Below, piece by piece: positions 8,349 through 17,845 of a DNA stretch of 64,000 bases. Each line of letters starts with the position of its first letter. The first letter of the stretch is position 1. Where the stretch lies: NCBI RefSeq assembly GCF_003732225.1, contig NZ_MOBJ01000015.1:100585-164584 (forward strand), read 5' to 3'. Origin of the DNA: Pseudomonas brassicacearum (lineage in GTDB: Bacteria > Pseudomonadota > Gammaproteobacteria > Pseudomonadales > Pseudomonadaceae). The notes under the pieces were generated by a model. It did no database searches. It was not told where the DNA came from and was given only the letters and a program-made list of their open reading frames with translations. The translations under genes were made by a program, and so were the position numbers.

Positions 8349-10181
8349 ATGTGTGGAATTGTCGGAGCAGTCGCGGAACGTAACATCACCGCCATTTTGC
8401 TCGAAGGTCTCAAGCGCCTCGAATACCGCGGCTACGACAGCGCCGGTGTGGCGGTTTACACCAACGGCGAAAAACTCGAGCGCATGCGTCGCCCGGGCAA
8501 GGTCAGCGAGTTGGAACAAGCGCTGGCCGCCGAGCCTCTGACCGGCCGTCTGGGTATTGCCCACACCCGTTGGGCGACTCACGGTGCGCCGTGCGAGCGT
8601 AACGCTCACCCGCATTTCTCCGGCGATCTGGCGGTGGTGCACAACGGCATCATCGAAAACCATGAAGCCCTGCGTGAGCAGCTGAAGGCACTGGGTTACG
8701 TCTTCACCTCGGACACCGATACTGAAGTCATTGCCCACCTGCTGAACCACAAACTCAAAGAGCTCCCTGACCTGACCGTTGCCCTCAAGGCCACCGTCAA
8801 GGAACTGCACGGCGCCTATGGCCTGGCCGTTATCAGCGCGCAACAACCGGATCGTCTGGTCGCCGCTCGCAGCGGTAGCCCGTTGGTGATCGGCCTGGGT
8901 CTGGGCGAGAACTTCCTCGCGTCCGACCAGTTGGCACTGCGACAGGTTACTGACCGCTTCACGTATCTGGAAGAAGGTGACATCGCCGAAATCCGCCGTG
9001 ACAGCGTGCAGATCTGGGATGTCGACGGCAAAGTTGTCGAGCGCGAAGCGGTGCAGTACCGCGATAACACCGAATCCGCCGAGAAGGGCGAGTTCCGTCA
9101 CTACATGCTCAAGGAAATCCACGAGCAACCGTCGGTCGTGCAACGTACCCTGGAAGGTCGCCTTGGCCCGAACCAGGTGTTGGTACAAGCGTTCGGCCCA
9201 CAAGCTGCCGAACTGTTCGCCAAGGTCCGCAATGTACAAATCGTCGCCTGTGGCACCAGCTACCATGCCGGTATGGTCGCGCGTTACTGGCTCGAAGAAC
9301 TGGCCGGGATCCCGTGCCAGGTCGAAGTTGCCAGCGAATTCCGTTATCGCAAAGTGGTCGTGCAGCCAGATTCGCTGTTCGTGACCATCTCCCAGTCCGG
9401 TGAAACGGCTGACACCCTGGCTGCACTGCGCAATGCCAAAGAGTTGGGTTTTCTCGCCAGCCTGGCGATCTGCAACGTCGGCATCAGCTCACTGGTGCGT
9501 GAGTCCGACCTGACCCTGCTGACCCAGGCCGGTCGCGAAATTGGTGTGGCATCGACCAAAGCCTTTACCACTCAGTTGGTGGGTCTGTTGCTGTTGACCC
9601 TGTCTCTGGGTCAGGTGCGTGGCACCTTGGACAAAGACATGGAAGCCGAGCTGGTGGAAGAGTTGCGTCGCTTGCCGACTCGTCTCGGCGAAGCGCTGGC
9701 CATGGACAGCACCGTCGAAAAAGTCGCTGAGCTGTTCGCCGACAAGCACCACACGCTGTTCCTTGGCCGTGGCGCGCAATATCCGGTGGCGATGGAAGGC
9801 TCGCTCAAGCTCAAGGAAATCTCTTACATCCACGCTGAAGCCTACCCGGCCGGCGAGCTCAAGCACGGCCCGTTGGCACTGGTCGACGACGACATGCCGG
9901 TGGTGACGGTGGCACCGAACAACGAGCTGTTGGAGAAGTTGAAATCCAACCTGCAGGAAGTTCGTGCCCGTGGCGGCCAGCTGATTGTGTTTGCGGATGA
10001 GAAAGCCGGCATGAGCAATGGCGAAGGCACGCATGTGATCAACATGCCGCACATCCACGACATCCTCTCGCCAATCCTCTACACCATTCCGCTGCAACTG
10101 CTCTCGTACTACGTCGCCGTGCTCAAAGGCACTGACGTTGACCAGCCGCGTAACCTGGCGAAGTCGGTGACGGTGGAATAA
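8349..10181 (+). CDS. glmS: Glutamine-fructose-6-phosphate aminotransferase (isomerizing)
   Basis: The 610-residue enzyme makes glucosamine-6-phosphate from fructose-6-phosphate and glutamine, the first step to UDP-GlcNAc. The N-terminal nucleophile Cys follows the initiator Met (MCGIVGAV), with the glutaminase motif HTRWATHGAP. Two SIS sugar-isomerase domains follow (ACGTSYHAGMVARYW, SQSGETADTLAALR, GRGAQYPVAMEGSLKLKEISY) and the conserved C-terminal LAKSVTVE is present. No glmS ribozyme is visible upstream, as expected in proteobacteria. Confidence 0.98.
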   Translation: MCGIVGAVAERNITAILLEGLKRLEYRGYDSAGVAVYTNGEKLERMRRPGKVSELEQALAAEPLTGRLGIAHTRWATHGAPCERNAHPHFSGDLAVVHNGIIENHEALREQLKALGYVFTSDTDTEVIAHLLNHKLKELPDLTVALKATVKELHGAYGLAVISAQQPDRLVAARSGSPLVIGLGLGENFLASDQLALRQVTDRFTYLEEGDIAEIRRDSVQIWDVDGKVVEREAVQYRDNTESAEKGEFRHYMLKEIHEQPSVVQRTLEGRLGPNQVLVQAFGPQAAELFAKVRNVQIVACGTSYHAGMVARYWLEELAGIPCQVEVASEFRYRKVVVQPDSLFVTISQSGETADTLAALRNAKELGFLASLAICNVGISSLVRESDLTLLTQAGREIGVASTKAFTTQLVGLLLLTLSLGQVRGTLDKDMEAELVEELRRLPTRLGEALAMDSTVEKVAELFADKHHTLFLGRGAQYPVAMEGSLKLKEISYIHAEAYPAGELKHGPLALVDDDMPVVTVAPNNELLEKLKSNLQEVRARGGQLIVFADEKAGMSNGEGTHVINMPHIHDILSPILYTIPLQLLSYYVAVLKGTDVDQPRNLAKSVTVE

Positions 10182-10210
10182 ACGCTGCAGCTGGTCGCGT
10201 GTTTCCAGCG
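10146..10210 (+). other. Unoccupied Tn7 attachment site (attTn7)
   Basis: Tn7 TnsD recognises the last codons of glmS (here NLAKSVTVE) and directs insertion about 25 bases past the stop, which would be near 10206. The codons are conserved, but no Tn7 ends or tns genes follow, so the site appears empty. Confidence 0.6.
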
Positions 10211-10230
10211 GGTGAATGAAAGTCCCTCGA

Positions 10231-10256
10231 AGCCCCCATTTTATGGGGGCTTTTTA
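10231..10256 (+). terminator. Rho-independent terminator after glmS
   Basis: A stem AGCCCCCAT / ATGGGGGCT with a TT loop is followed by TTTTATT. It lies 50 bases past the glmS stop and should end the glmR-glmS message. Confidence 0.9.
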
Positions 10257-10651
10257 TTACGGGCTGTTCTGCTCCGACGTTGGCTCACCGGCCGGAGAGT
10301 GGGCATTCTCAAATACGCAAAAATTGCTTCAGGGTTATGCTCCTGTAACATTTCGAAACGTACAATCCGCACCGGAAAAGCTACACGTTGGTGTCGATTT
10401 CGATGGCGTGAACCTCAGGCCGCATCTGCCAGCGAATGACATTTTGTCATTCTTGCCCGAATGTTCATTCCACTCCCGTTCAGGAGACTCCAGCCATATT
10501 AGTGTGGCGTCTCTCCGTCGTTTTATTACCCCGCTAGAGTGTACTTAGCTGTGCTTCAACTGCCTGTTGAGCCGTTCTGTGCGCGGTCGCTCTAGAAACT
10601 GCTGATCGGTGGTCAACGATCACCTCCAGAACGCTACTGGAATCACTGAAC
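10257..10651. other. 395-base gap with an 8-bp inverted repeat
   Basis: No convincing gene is seen between the glmS terminator and the ABC permease. Short open frames here lack family features or good ribosome sites. An inverted repeat GAATGACA-TTT-TGTCATTC (10434-10452) could be an operator for the downstream transporter. The rest is probably leader and promoter DNA. Confidence 0.45.
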
Positions 10652-12394
10652 ATGAATAAGGTATTGCGTCATTACATACCGGCCACGGCACAACGGTTGC
10701 TTCCCAACCGCTGGGACCTGATCGCCATGCCGTTGGTGATTGGCTTCTTGCTGTTCTTCTCGATTGGTGCACACGAAACCTGGGCTCCAATCTCGACGTT
10801 GCAGACGCAGGTCATTTCGCTGGATCCGGCCGACTTGCCCGAATATGCGATCCGCACGACATTGCGCATGCTCGCGGCCATGGTGGCGGCGCTGATTTTC
10901 ACGTTGGTCTATGGCACGTTGGCGGCCAAGAGCCGGCGGGCAGAGAAGCTGCTGGTGCCGGTGCTGGACATCCTGCAGTCGGTGCCGGTGCTGGGCTATA
11001 TCTCGTTCACCGTGACATTTTTCCTGCTGCTGTTTCCAGGACGGGTGCTGGGCGCGGAGTGCGCGGCGATCTTCGCCATCTTTACCAGCCAGGCCTGGAA
11101 CATGACGTTCAGCTTCTACCAGTCGCTGCGCACGGTGCCTCGAGATCTGGAAGAGGTATCCAGCAATCTGCAGCTTTCCGGCTGGCAAAAGTTCTGGAAG
11201 CTCGATGTACCGTTCGCCATTCCGGGCCTGATCTGGAACATGATGATGAGCATGTCCGGAGGCTGGTTCTTCGTGGTCGCCTCTGAAGCGATCACCGTGG
11301 GTGACAAAACCATCACTTTGCCAGGCGTTGGTTCCTATCTGGCGACGGCCATCGAACAGCGCGACATGCACGCCGTGGGTTACGTCATTCTGGCGATGAT
11401 TGTGGTCATCCTGATTTACGACCAATTCCTGTTCCGGCCGCTGGTGGCCTGGGCAGACAAATTCCGGATGGAGGACACCGCTTCCCAGGCCGGGAGCCCT
11501 GAGTCGTGGGTACTGAATCTGATCCAGCGCACCCGGGTCGTTCAGCGCCTGTTGCGGCCTTTTCTCCGGGCTATCGTGCGCATCACCAACATGCGCCTGA
11601 GCCTGCCACGCTCCAAAGCGGTGATGGTTCAGGCCAGCCCGACGGTTTCAAGGGCTATCGACTGGATCTGGGCGACTGCGATTGTGGCCATGACTCTTTA
11701 CGCGCTGTATCACATCGTCATCTACGTCGGCAGCGAGGTGACGCTTGATGAACTCTGGCATGTGATCGGTCTGGGCGCCATCACCCTGCTGCGGGTGGCC
11801 TTGTTGATTCTGGTGGCCTCGCTCATCTGGGTACCGCTGGGCGTGCTGATCGGCTTGCGTCCGCATCTGGCGGAGAAGATCCAGCCGCTGGCCCAGTTCC
11901 TGGCGGCGTTCCCGGCGAACCTGTTGTTTCCGGTGTTTGTCATTGTGATTCTGCACTACAAGTTGAACCCGGACATTTGGCTGAGCCCGCTGATCGTGCT
12001 GGGTACCCAGTGGTACATCCTGTTCAACGTGATCGCTGGCGCCAGCGCCTTTCCCAACGATTTTCGCGAGGCCGCGGCGAATTTCCGCATTCGCGGTTGG
12101 CAGTGGTGGCGCAAGGTAATGCTGCCCGGCATTTTCCCGTATTACGTGACCGGTGCGATTACTGCCTCGGGCGGTGCCTGGAACGCCAGTATCGTTTCCG
12201 AATTCGTTTCCTGGGGGCAGGACAAAGTGGTCGCTCACGGCTTGGGGGCCTATATCGCCCAGACCACCGCGGCTGGCGACTTTCCAAAAATCACCTTGGG
12301 CGTGGTAGTGATGTCGTTCTTTGTCGTGGCGTTCAACCGCGTGTTGTGGCGGCCGATGTACGCCATCGCTGAAAACAAACTCCGTCTGAATTAA
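10652..12394 (+). CDS. ABC transporter permease with two fused BPD domains (NitT/TauT type)
   Basis: The 580-residue inner-membrane protein has two tandem binding-protein-dependent permease domains. Each carries an EAA-like cytoplasmic loop that docks on the ATPase: one in EEVSSNLQLSGWQKFWKLDVP and the other in REAAANFRIRGWQWWRKVMLP. A hydrophilic linker (about 270-320) joins them. The ATPase gene follows 14 bases later. The family imports nitrate, sulfonates or related small anions, but no periplasmic binding protein is encoded nearby, so the substrate is unknown. The upstream ribosome site is weak. Confidence 0.85.
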   Translation: MNKVLRHYIPATAQRLLPNRWDLIAMPLVIGFLLFFSIGAHETWAPISTLQTQVISLDPADLPEYAIRTTLRMLAAMVAALIFTLVYGTLAAKSRRAEKLLVPVLDILQSVPVLGYISFTVTFFLLLFPGRVLGAECAAIFAIFTSQAWNMTFSFYQSLRTVPRDLEEVSSNLQLSGWQKFWKLDVPFAIPGLIWNMMMSMSGGWFFVVASEAITVGDKTITLPGVGSYLATAIEQRDMHAVGYVILAMIVVILIYDQFLFRPLVAWADKFRMEDTASQAGSPESWVLNLIQRTRVVQRLLRPFLRAIVRITNMRLSLPRSKAVMVQASPTVSRAIDWIWATAIVAMTLYALYHIVIYVGSEVTLDELWHVIGLGAITLLRVALLILVASLIWVPLGVLIGLRPHLAEKIQPLAQFLAAFPANLLFPVFVIVILHYKLNPDIWLSPLIVLGTQWYILFNVIAGASAFPNDFREAAANFRIRGWQWWRKVMLPGIFPYYVTGAITASGGAWNASIVSEFVSWGQDKVVAHGLGAYIAQTTAAGDFPKITLGVVVMSFFVVAFNRVLWRPMYAIAENKLRLN

Positions 12395-12408
12395 CAGGTG
12401 TCGATCTG

Positions 12409-13731
12409 ATGAATAGCCATACTGAAAAAACAGGCGCGCACTCCGAAATTTATGCACTCAAGAACGTCAGTCGCGGGTTCGGCAAGGGCAAGGATGAGTT
12501 GCAGGTGCTCAGCGATGTCGATCTGACCCTGCGCGAGGGCGAAATCGTCGGCATGCTGGGTCGCTCCGGGTCTGGCAAATCGACGCTGCTGCGGATCATT
12601 GCCGGTCTTATCCTGCCCTCCTCAGGCGAGGTCCGCTATAACGGTTCGTTGTTGACCGGCCCCGCCGAAGGCGTGGCCATGGTCTTCCAGACCTTTGCCC
12701 TGTTTCCCTGGCTGACGGTTCTGGAAAACGTCGAAGCCGGTCTTCAAGCATTGCAGGTCGAGCCCAAGGCCGCGCGCAAGCGTGCACTGGCAGCGATCGA
12801 CCTGATCGGCCTCGACGGATTCGAAAACGCTTACCCGCGGGAATTGTCGGGCGGCATGCGCCAGCGGGTGGGCTTTGCCCGGGCGCTGGTGGTCAATCCG
12901 ACCTTGCTGCTGATGGACGAGCCGTTCTCGGCGCTGGATGTGCTGACGGCAGAAACCCTGAGAACCGATTTGCTGGACCTGTGGAGCGGCGGCCAGTTGC
13001 CGATCAAGTCCATCCTGATCGTGACCCACAACATCGAAGAGGCGGTGTTGATGTGCGACCGCGTACTGGTCTTGTCGTCGAACCCCGGCCGGGTCGTGGC
13101 GCAAATCAACGTGCCGTTCGCTCACCCACGCAACCGTCTGGACCCGGCCTTTCGCAAAATGGTCGATGACATCTATGCCTTGATGACCAACCGACGCAGC
13201 GCCGACGCCAAGACGGGCAAGGCCGAACTGCAATTGGGCAGCCCATTGCCCGAAGTGTCGACCAACCTGATGGCCGGTCTGATTTCTGCGCTGGCGGCCG
13301 AGCCGTATTATGGGCAGGACAGCCTCTCCAATGTCGCCGAGCGTCTGTTGCTGGAGGTCGATGACCTGTTTCCGGTGGCGGAGATGCTCGAGCATCTGGG
13401 GTTTGCCGAACTCAAGGGCGCCGACATCAAGCTGACCGACGCGGGCAAGCTGTTCGATGAGTACGGTACTCAGGAACGCAAAACCATTTTTGCCGAACAT
13501 CTGCTTCGGTATGTGCCATTGGCCACCCGTATTCGCCAGGTGTTGCAGGAGCGACGCGGTCACTGGGCGCCGCGGGTACGTTTCGAGCAGGAGTTGGGAG
13601 ATTCGCTCAATGACGCAGCGGTGGAAGAAACCCTGGAGAACGTGATCAGCTGGGGCCGGTACGCCGAAATATTTTCCTACGACGACAACACCGAGACCTT
13701 CAGTCTGGAAGATGTCGAAGGCAGTCTGTAA
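12409..13731 (+). CDS. ABC transporter ATPase with C-terminal AAA-associated domain
   Basis: This 440-residue protein has an N-terminal ABC ATPase (Walker A GRSGSGKST, Q-loop VFQTFALFPWLTV, signature LSGGMRQRVG, Walker B LLLMDEPFSALD, H-loop VTHN). A roughly 170-residue C-terminal extension (from about 265) resembles the AAA-associated C domain of some nitrate/sulfonate-type ATPases. The extension may sense the substrate or regulate activity, which is inference. It forms an operon with the double permease upstream. Confidence 0.85.
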   Translation: MNSHTEKTGAHSEIYALKNVSRGFGKGKDELQVLSDVDLTLREGEIVGMLGRSGSGKSTLLRIIAGLILPSSGEVRYNGSLLTGPAEGVAMVFQTFALFPWLTVLENVEAGLQALQVEPKAARKRALAAIDLIGLDGFENAYPRELSGGMRQRVGFARALVVNPTLLLMDEPFSALDVLTAETLRTDLLDLWSGGQLPIKSILIVTHNIEEAVLMCDRVLVLSSNPGRVVAQINVPFAHPRNRLDPAFRKMVDDIYALMTNRRSADAKTGKAELQLGSPLPEVSTNLMAGLISALAAEPYYGQDSLSNVAERLLLEVDDLFPVAEMLEHLGFAELKGADIKLTDAGKLFDEYGTQERKTIFAEHLLRYVPLATRIRQVLQERRGHWAPRVRFEQELGDSLNDAAVEETLENVISWGRYAEIFSYDDNTETFSLEDVEGSL

Positions 13732-13900
13732 CCGGCTCATTCAAGGTCGGACACGCAGGGGCTGAAATGAGCTGACTGGCCACTCCTTTCGACAGCTTGC
13801 TGGTTGTCGAAAAGGGTGGTGCAAATAGTGAAGATGTAGTCGCGATTTCGCCATTATCAACGTTCATCAACATTGCTCCCCCACAGTGTTGACTACACTG

Positions 13901-13920
13901 CCCCCATCATTCGATGGGGG
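13901..13920 (+). promoter_or_regulatory. Hairpin masking the ribosome site of the TccC-like gene
   Basis: CCCCCATC-ATTC-GATGGGGG is a perfect 8-bp stem with a 4-base loop. Its 3' arm contains the only purine-rich ribosome-site candidate, seven bases before the preferred GTG start at 13928. Folding would hide the ribosome site, so translation may need melting, a helper RNA or a protein. This is inferred from sequence only. Confidence 0.5.
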
Positions 13921-13927
13921 ATCTTCC

Positions 13928-16714
13928 GTGTCCTTACACTTGCATAAGTTCACACCAACGCTGGCCGCGATCGACCCGCGGGGGTTGGCGGTTGCTGCGG
14001 TGTCGTACCACCGCATCAACGCGATCGACGAGCCGACGGCGCGGATCAACCGGCAGTCGTTTGACGCAGCGGGCCGGACAATCGTGCAGTGGGACGCACG
14101 GCTGTGGGCTGATGGCGGCGAGTCCGGCGTACCAAACCAGGCAGCGATCTATAACCTTTCAGGGCAAGCGCTACGCACCGAGAGCGTGGATGCGGGCTGG
14201 CGCGTTGGTCTGTTAGGCGACGCGGGCCAGGCGCTGGAGGGCTGGGACGGCCGGGGTACGCACCGGCAGACGCACTATGACAGTCAACTGCGCCCGGTAA
14301 ACGTGCATGAACAGATGGCTAACAACGCGCAGCGCTGCGTAGAACGCTTCACGTATGGCAGTCCAACAGGCATCGCTAACGGCTGCGGCCGGCCGATCCG
14401 TCACGACGACCCGGCAGGCAGTCGGGTATTTGCGGATTATGGCTTGCTGGGGCAGGTGTTGACGCAGACGCAACGGTTCCTGACGGATCTGGACACACCG
14501 AATTGGCCGGAGTCAGTCGCAGAGCGCAATGCGTTGCTGGAGACGGATGGTCAAGGAGTGCCGGTGTCTTATACGACACACTGGTTCCACGACGGGTCGG
14601 GTGCAGTGCTGAGCCAGATCGATGCGGCAGGCACTGCGCAGCTCATGCGATACAACGTGGCGGGTCAGTTGACCCAATCCAGCCTGACACCCGAAAGTGA
14701 ATCCGAGCAGATCTTGCTGAGCGAGATTATCTACAACGCGCTCGGCCAAGTGACATCAGAGACGGCGGGTAACGGGGTAACTACCCAGGGGACGTATTCG
14801 GCAGCGGACGGTCGTCTGCAGCGGCTGTACGCGGCCTGCTCGAATAAAGTCCTGCAGGATCTGAACTACACACAGGATCCGGTGGGTAATGTCCTGAGCA
14901 TCGAAGATCTGGCGCAGCCGACACAGTGGTTCAACGCAAAACAGATCAATCCGCTGAGCACCTACCGCTATGACACGCTGTATCAGCTGATCGAAGCGAC
15001 GGGCAGAGAGAGCGTACAGGCAGGAATCCATCCGGGTCTGCCGGGACTGGTGTTACCCGGTGGAGGCGACGCCAGTCGGTTACGCAATTACACGCAGACC
15101 TTCGCTTATGACGCCGGCGGGAACTTGCTCACGCTCAAGCATGGTCAGTCACCACGGCGGACGATGAAGGTGGCTGAGGGGAGTAATCGCAGTCTATATA
15201 TGGCCGATGTCGCAGATCCGCCGGATCTGAACAAAAGCTTTGACGCGAACGGCAATATGCGGGTGCTGGAGGGCGCGCAGACGATGGATTGGGATGCTCG
15301 TAACCAGTTGCAACGGGTTATGCAAGTGGTTCGAGATGATGGGCCTGACGATACCGAGGTGTACGTTTACGACAGCGCAGGTCAGCGACGTCGTAAGGTG
15401 AGAATCCAGCAGGCTAAAACGCTCGGGCATGTGGCGCAGGTGCGTTATTTGCCGGGACTGGAGATCCGACACAACACCGCGACGGGCGAGGTGTTGTATG
15501 TGACGACGGCACAGGCCGGGCGTAGTGGCGTAAGGCGGCTGCATTGGCTGGCGAACGGGCGCAAGGCATTACCGACACCGCAGCTGCGCTACAGCGTAGG
15601 TGATCACCTTGGCAGCTGTGCGCTGGAGCTGGATGAGCACGGCGAGGTGATCAGCCACGAAGGCTATTACCCTTATGGCGGTACTGCATGGTGGGCGGCC
15701 GGAAGCCAAACGCACGCGCACTACAAGACAATCCGTTATTCGGGTAAGGAGCGCGATGCGACGGGGCTCTACTACTATGGTTTCCGGTACTACGCACCCT
15801 GGCTCAATCGATGGGTATCGCCGGATCCGGCGGGCAACGTCGATGGACTGAATCTGTTCCAGATGGTCAGGAACAATCCGTTGACGTTCCGTGATGGTGA
15901 CGGCAGGGCAATCGATGATGACGATGATTTTTCTGAAAACTCCCCGAGTGCGAATGCCGGGGGATATCCGCTCGACCCTCAACTCGGACGCAGACTTGAT
16001 GAGTATGAAAAGAATATCCCTGGTCAACAGGCCGCTGTGGCGCGTGAGCTCACTCACACACGGCATGGTGAGTACATGGTGGAATCGACTTACACGGACC
16101 CGAAAATACCTGGCCGGTATCGTTTCAAGAACGTGTTTCGACCTGGATTATGGACATTGAAGGAGAATTTTCGCGCCCCGGGGAGCGAATCCAATGCGAC
16201 TAGCGTGACATGGAAAGGATACGAAATGGTTTCCAGGGCGAATGGCTTCTACGGCGTTTATCCCAAGATTATCGTTCAGTGGGACGTAGTAAATAACGAT
16301 GCGTTACGTGCTACTGATGGACTGGAGAGCGGTTCGGAAGAAATGCTCGTGAGTTTTTTGTCCAGCAAGGGTAACGGGAGGTCTACCCAGAGAATATTGG
16401 ATGTTGCTGGTATGCGTGCGACCCGCGTCGAGCGCAAAGAGGTCCGTGATCACCAGAAAGGCGTCGATATCGACATTATCGTAGTGCATGTCGAGCCGAA
16501 TCCCACGCCGCAGATGGCTGGTGTGCAAGTGCCGCAAGCAGGTGGCGTTGCTGCGCCGCTAATGAGTCAGGGAGCTTCGAGTCCGCCCGATGCTGACCTG
16601 AGAATGCAAGTAGAGCGAGACTTGCGACGGTTGGCCCGTCCTCCGTTGTCTCGAGCCGCGCACAGCGCCTGGCGATCTGTGAAGCATTTAGTTCAATCTC
16701 GAAAGGCATCGTGA
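13928..16714 (+). CDS. TccC/RHS-family toxin-complex C protein with unrecognised C-terminal domain
   Basis: This is a 928-residue protein from GTG 13928; an in-frame GTG at 13886 would add 14 residues but has no better ribosome site. The N-terminus (HKFTPTLAAIDPRGLAV) and YD/RHS repeats match insecticidal Tc-toxin C subunits, whose RHS shell encloses the toxic end. The RHS-associated core (GKERDATGLYYYGFRYYAPW, about 606-625, through MVRNNPLTFRDGDGR, about 647-660) is the conserved self-cleaving junction. The remaining 268 residues begin with an Asp-rich stretch (IDDDDDFSE) and match no toxin family I recognise. No A or B subunit gene is nearby, and base composition of the 3' part is visibly less GC-rich. 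It could be an orphan effector delivered by a Tc shell encoded elsewhere, or a polymorphic toxin. Confidence 0.85.
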   Translation: MSLHLHKFTPTLAAIDPRGLAVAAVSYHRINAIDEPTARINRQSFDAAGRTIVQWDARLWADGGESGVPNQAAIYNLSGQALRTESVDAGWRVGLLGDAGQALEGWDGRGTHRQTHYDSQLRPVNVHEQMANNAQRCVERFTYGSPTGIANGCGRPIRHDDPAGSRVFADYGLLGQVLTQTQRFLTDLDTPNWPESVAERNALLETDGQGVPVSYTTHWFHDGSGAVLSQIDAAGTAQLMRYNVAGQLTQSSLTPESESEQILLSEIIYNALGQVTSETAGNGVTTQGTYSAADGRLQRLYAACSNKVLQDLNYTQDPVGNVLSIEDLAQPTQWFNAKQINPLSTYRYDTLYQLIEATGRESVQAGIHPGLPGLVLPGGGDASRLRNYTQTFAYDAGGNLLTLKHGQSPRRTMKVAEGSNRSLYMADVADPPDLNKSFDANGNMRVLEGAQTMDWDARNQLQRVMQVVRDDGPDDTEVYVYDSAGQRRRKVRIQQAKTLGHVAQVRYLPGLEIRHNTATGEVLYVTTAQAGRSGVRRLHWLANGRKALPTPQLRYSVGDHLGSCALELDEHGEVISHEGYYPYGGTAWWAAGSQTHAHYKTIRYSGKERDATGLYYYGFRYYAPWLNRWVSPDPAGNVDGLNLFQMVRNNPLTFRDGDGRAIDDDDDFSENSPSANAGGYPLDPQLGRRLDEYEKNIPGQQAAVARELTHTRHGEYMVESTYTDPKIPGRYRFKNVFRPGLWTLKENFRAPGSESNATSVTWKGYEMVSRANGFYGVYPKIIVQWDVVNNDALRATDGLESGSEEMLVSFLSSKGNGRSTQRILDVAGMRATRVERKEVRDHQKGVDIDIIVVHVEPNPTPQMAGVQVPQAGGVAAPLMSQGASSPPDADLRMQVERDLRRLARPPLSRAAHSAWRSVKHLVQSRKAS

Positions 16715-16812
16715 AATGAACAGAGCTTTCCGGTCGGCTTGACCCTGATGTGACAGATCCGCCCCGAAGTCTCGTACACTTCGCAGCGGTCCCCGCCCAA
16801 CAGGTCTTGCTC

Positions 16813-17715
16813 ATGGACAGACTCCAGGAAATGCAGGTATTCGTCGCCGTGGCGCAGGAGCAGGGTTTCTCTGCGGCGGCGCGGCGTCTGGGGTTGTCGG
16901 CGGCCAGCGTGACGCGGGCGGTGGCGGCGCTGGAGGCGCGTATCGGCACTCAACTGCTGACGCGAACCACGCGCAGTGTGCATCTGAGCGAGGCTGGCCA
17001 GCGTTACCTGGAAGACTGCCGCCGCATACTGTCGGAGATTCAGGAAGCCGAGGCTTCAGCCGCTGGCAGTCATGCGCAACCGCGTGGGCAATTGACGATC
17101 ACCGCGCCCGTGCTGTTCGGCGAGCTGTTCGTTACGCCGCTGATGGTTGGCTACCTCGAGCAGTTTCCCGATATCAGCATCAACGCGTTGCTGGTCGATC
17201 GGGTGGTGAGCATGGTCGAGGAGGGGATCGATGTCGCTGTGCGCATCGGTGAACTGCCTGACAGCAACCAGCACGCCATTCTGGTGGGCGAGGTGCGGCG
17301 GGTTATCTGCGGTTCTCCCGATTATCTGAAGCGTCATGGCCGGCCTGTGCATCCCAATGATCTGGGCCGAGCGCGAATTGTCGCCACCTCGTCCATTGGG
17401 CAGCAGAGGAACTGGCCCTTTATGGCGGCCGGGGAGTTGTTGAGCGTTCGCCCTGAACCGCGTCTGGTGGTGACGGCGAATCAGGCAGCAATCACCGCTG
17501 CCTCTCTGGGTCTGGGATTGACCCGGGTTCTGTCCTACCAGGTGGCGAGCAAGGTTGCCGCCGGTGAGCTGGAAATCGTCCTGCAAGACTTCGAACTTCC
17601 TCCATTGCCCATTCATGTGGTGTATCAGGGTGGGCGCAAGGCGCCGGCGCGGGTACGCAGTTTTGTGGACTATGCGGTGAAGGGATTGCGTGAACATCCG
17701 GCATTGCGCACCTGA
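16813..17715 (+). CDS. LysR-family transcriptional regulator
   Basis: This 300-residue regulator starts at ATG 16813; the frame is open further upstream, but MDRLQEMQVFVAVAQEQGFSAAARRLGLSAASVTRAVAALE is the standard LysR N-terminus. The winged helix-turn-helix spans about 1-60 and the effector-binding domain about 90-300 (GQLTITAPVLFGELFVTPLM). It lies 130 bases upstream of the GST gene in the same direction and may control it and the oxidoreductase. The inducer is unknown. Confidence 0.9.
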   Translation: MDRLQEMQVFVAVAQEQGFSAAARRLGLSAASVTRAVAALEARIGTQLLTRTTRSVHLSEAGQRYLEDCRRILSEIQEAEASAAGSHAQPRGQLTITAPVLFGELFVTPLMVGYLEQFPDISINALLVDRVVSMVEEGIDVAVRIGELPDSNQHAILVGEVRRVICGSPDYLKRHGRPVHPNDLGRARIVATSSIGQQRNWPFMAAGELLSVRPEPRLVVTANQAAITAASLGLGLTRVLSYQVASKVAAGELEIVLQDFELPPLPIHVVYQGGRKAPARVRSFVDYAVKGLREHPALRT

Positions 17716-17845
17716 GGCGTTATTGCACCGGGTGAAATGATCGATTGTGTTTTCTGGTTATTCTGTTGTTTTGGTAGCAGATGGAAGATAGCGCCACTCA
17801 GCGCGATTCTCTCCTGAACCGCGCAATCAACCCGCGGAGTCGACC

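Noticed and set aside
10206..10651. Tn7-like insertion downstream of glmS
   Set aside because: No Tn7 end repeats or transposition genes are present; the next genes are an ordinary ABC transporter.
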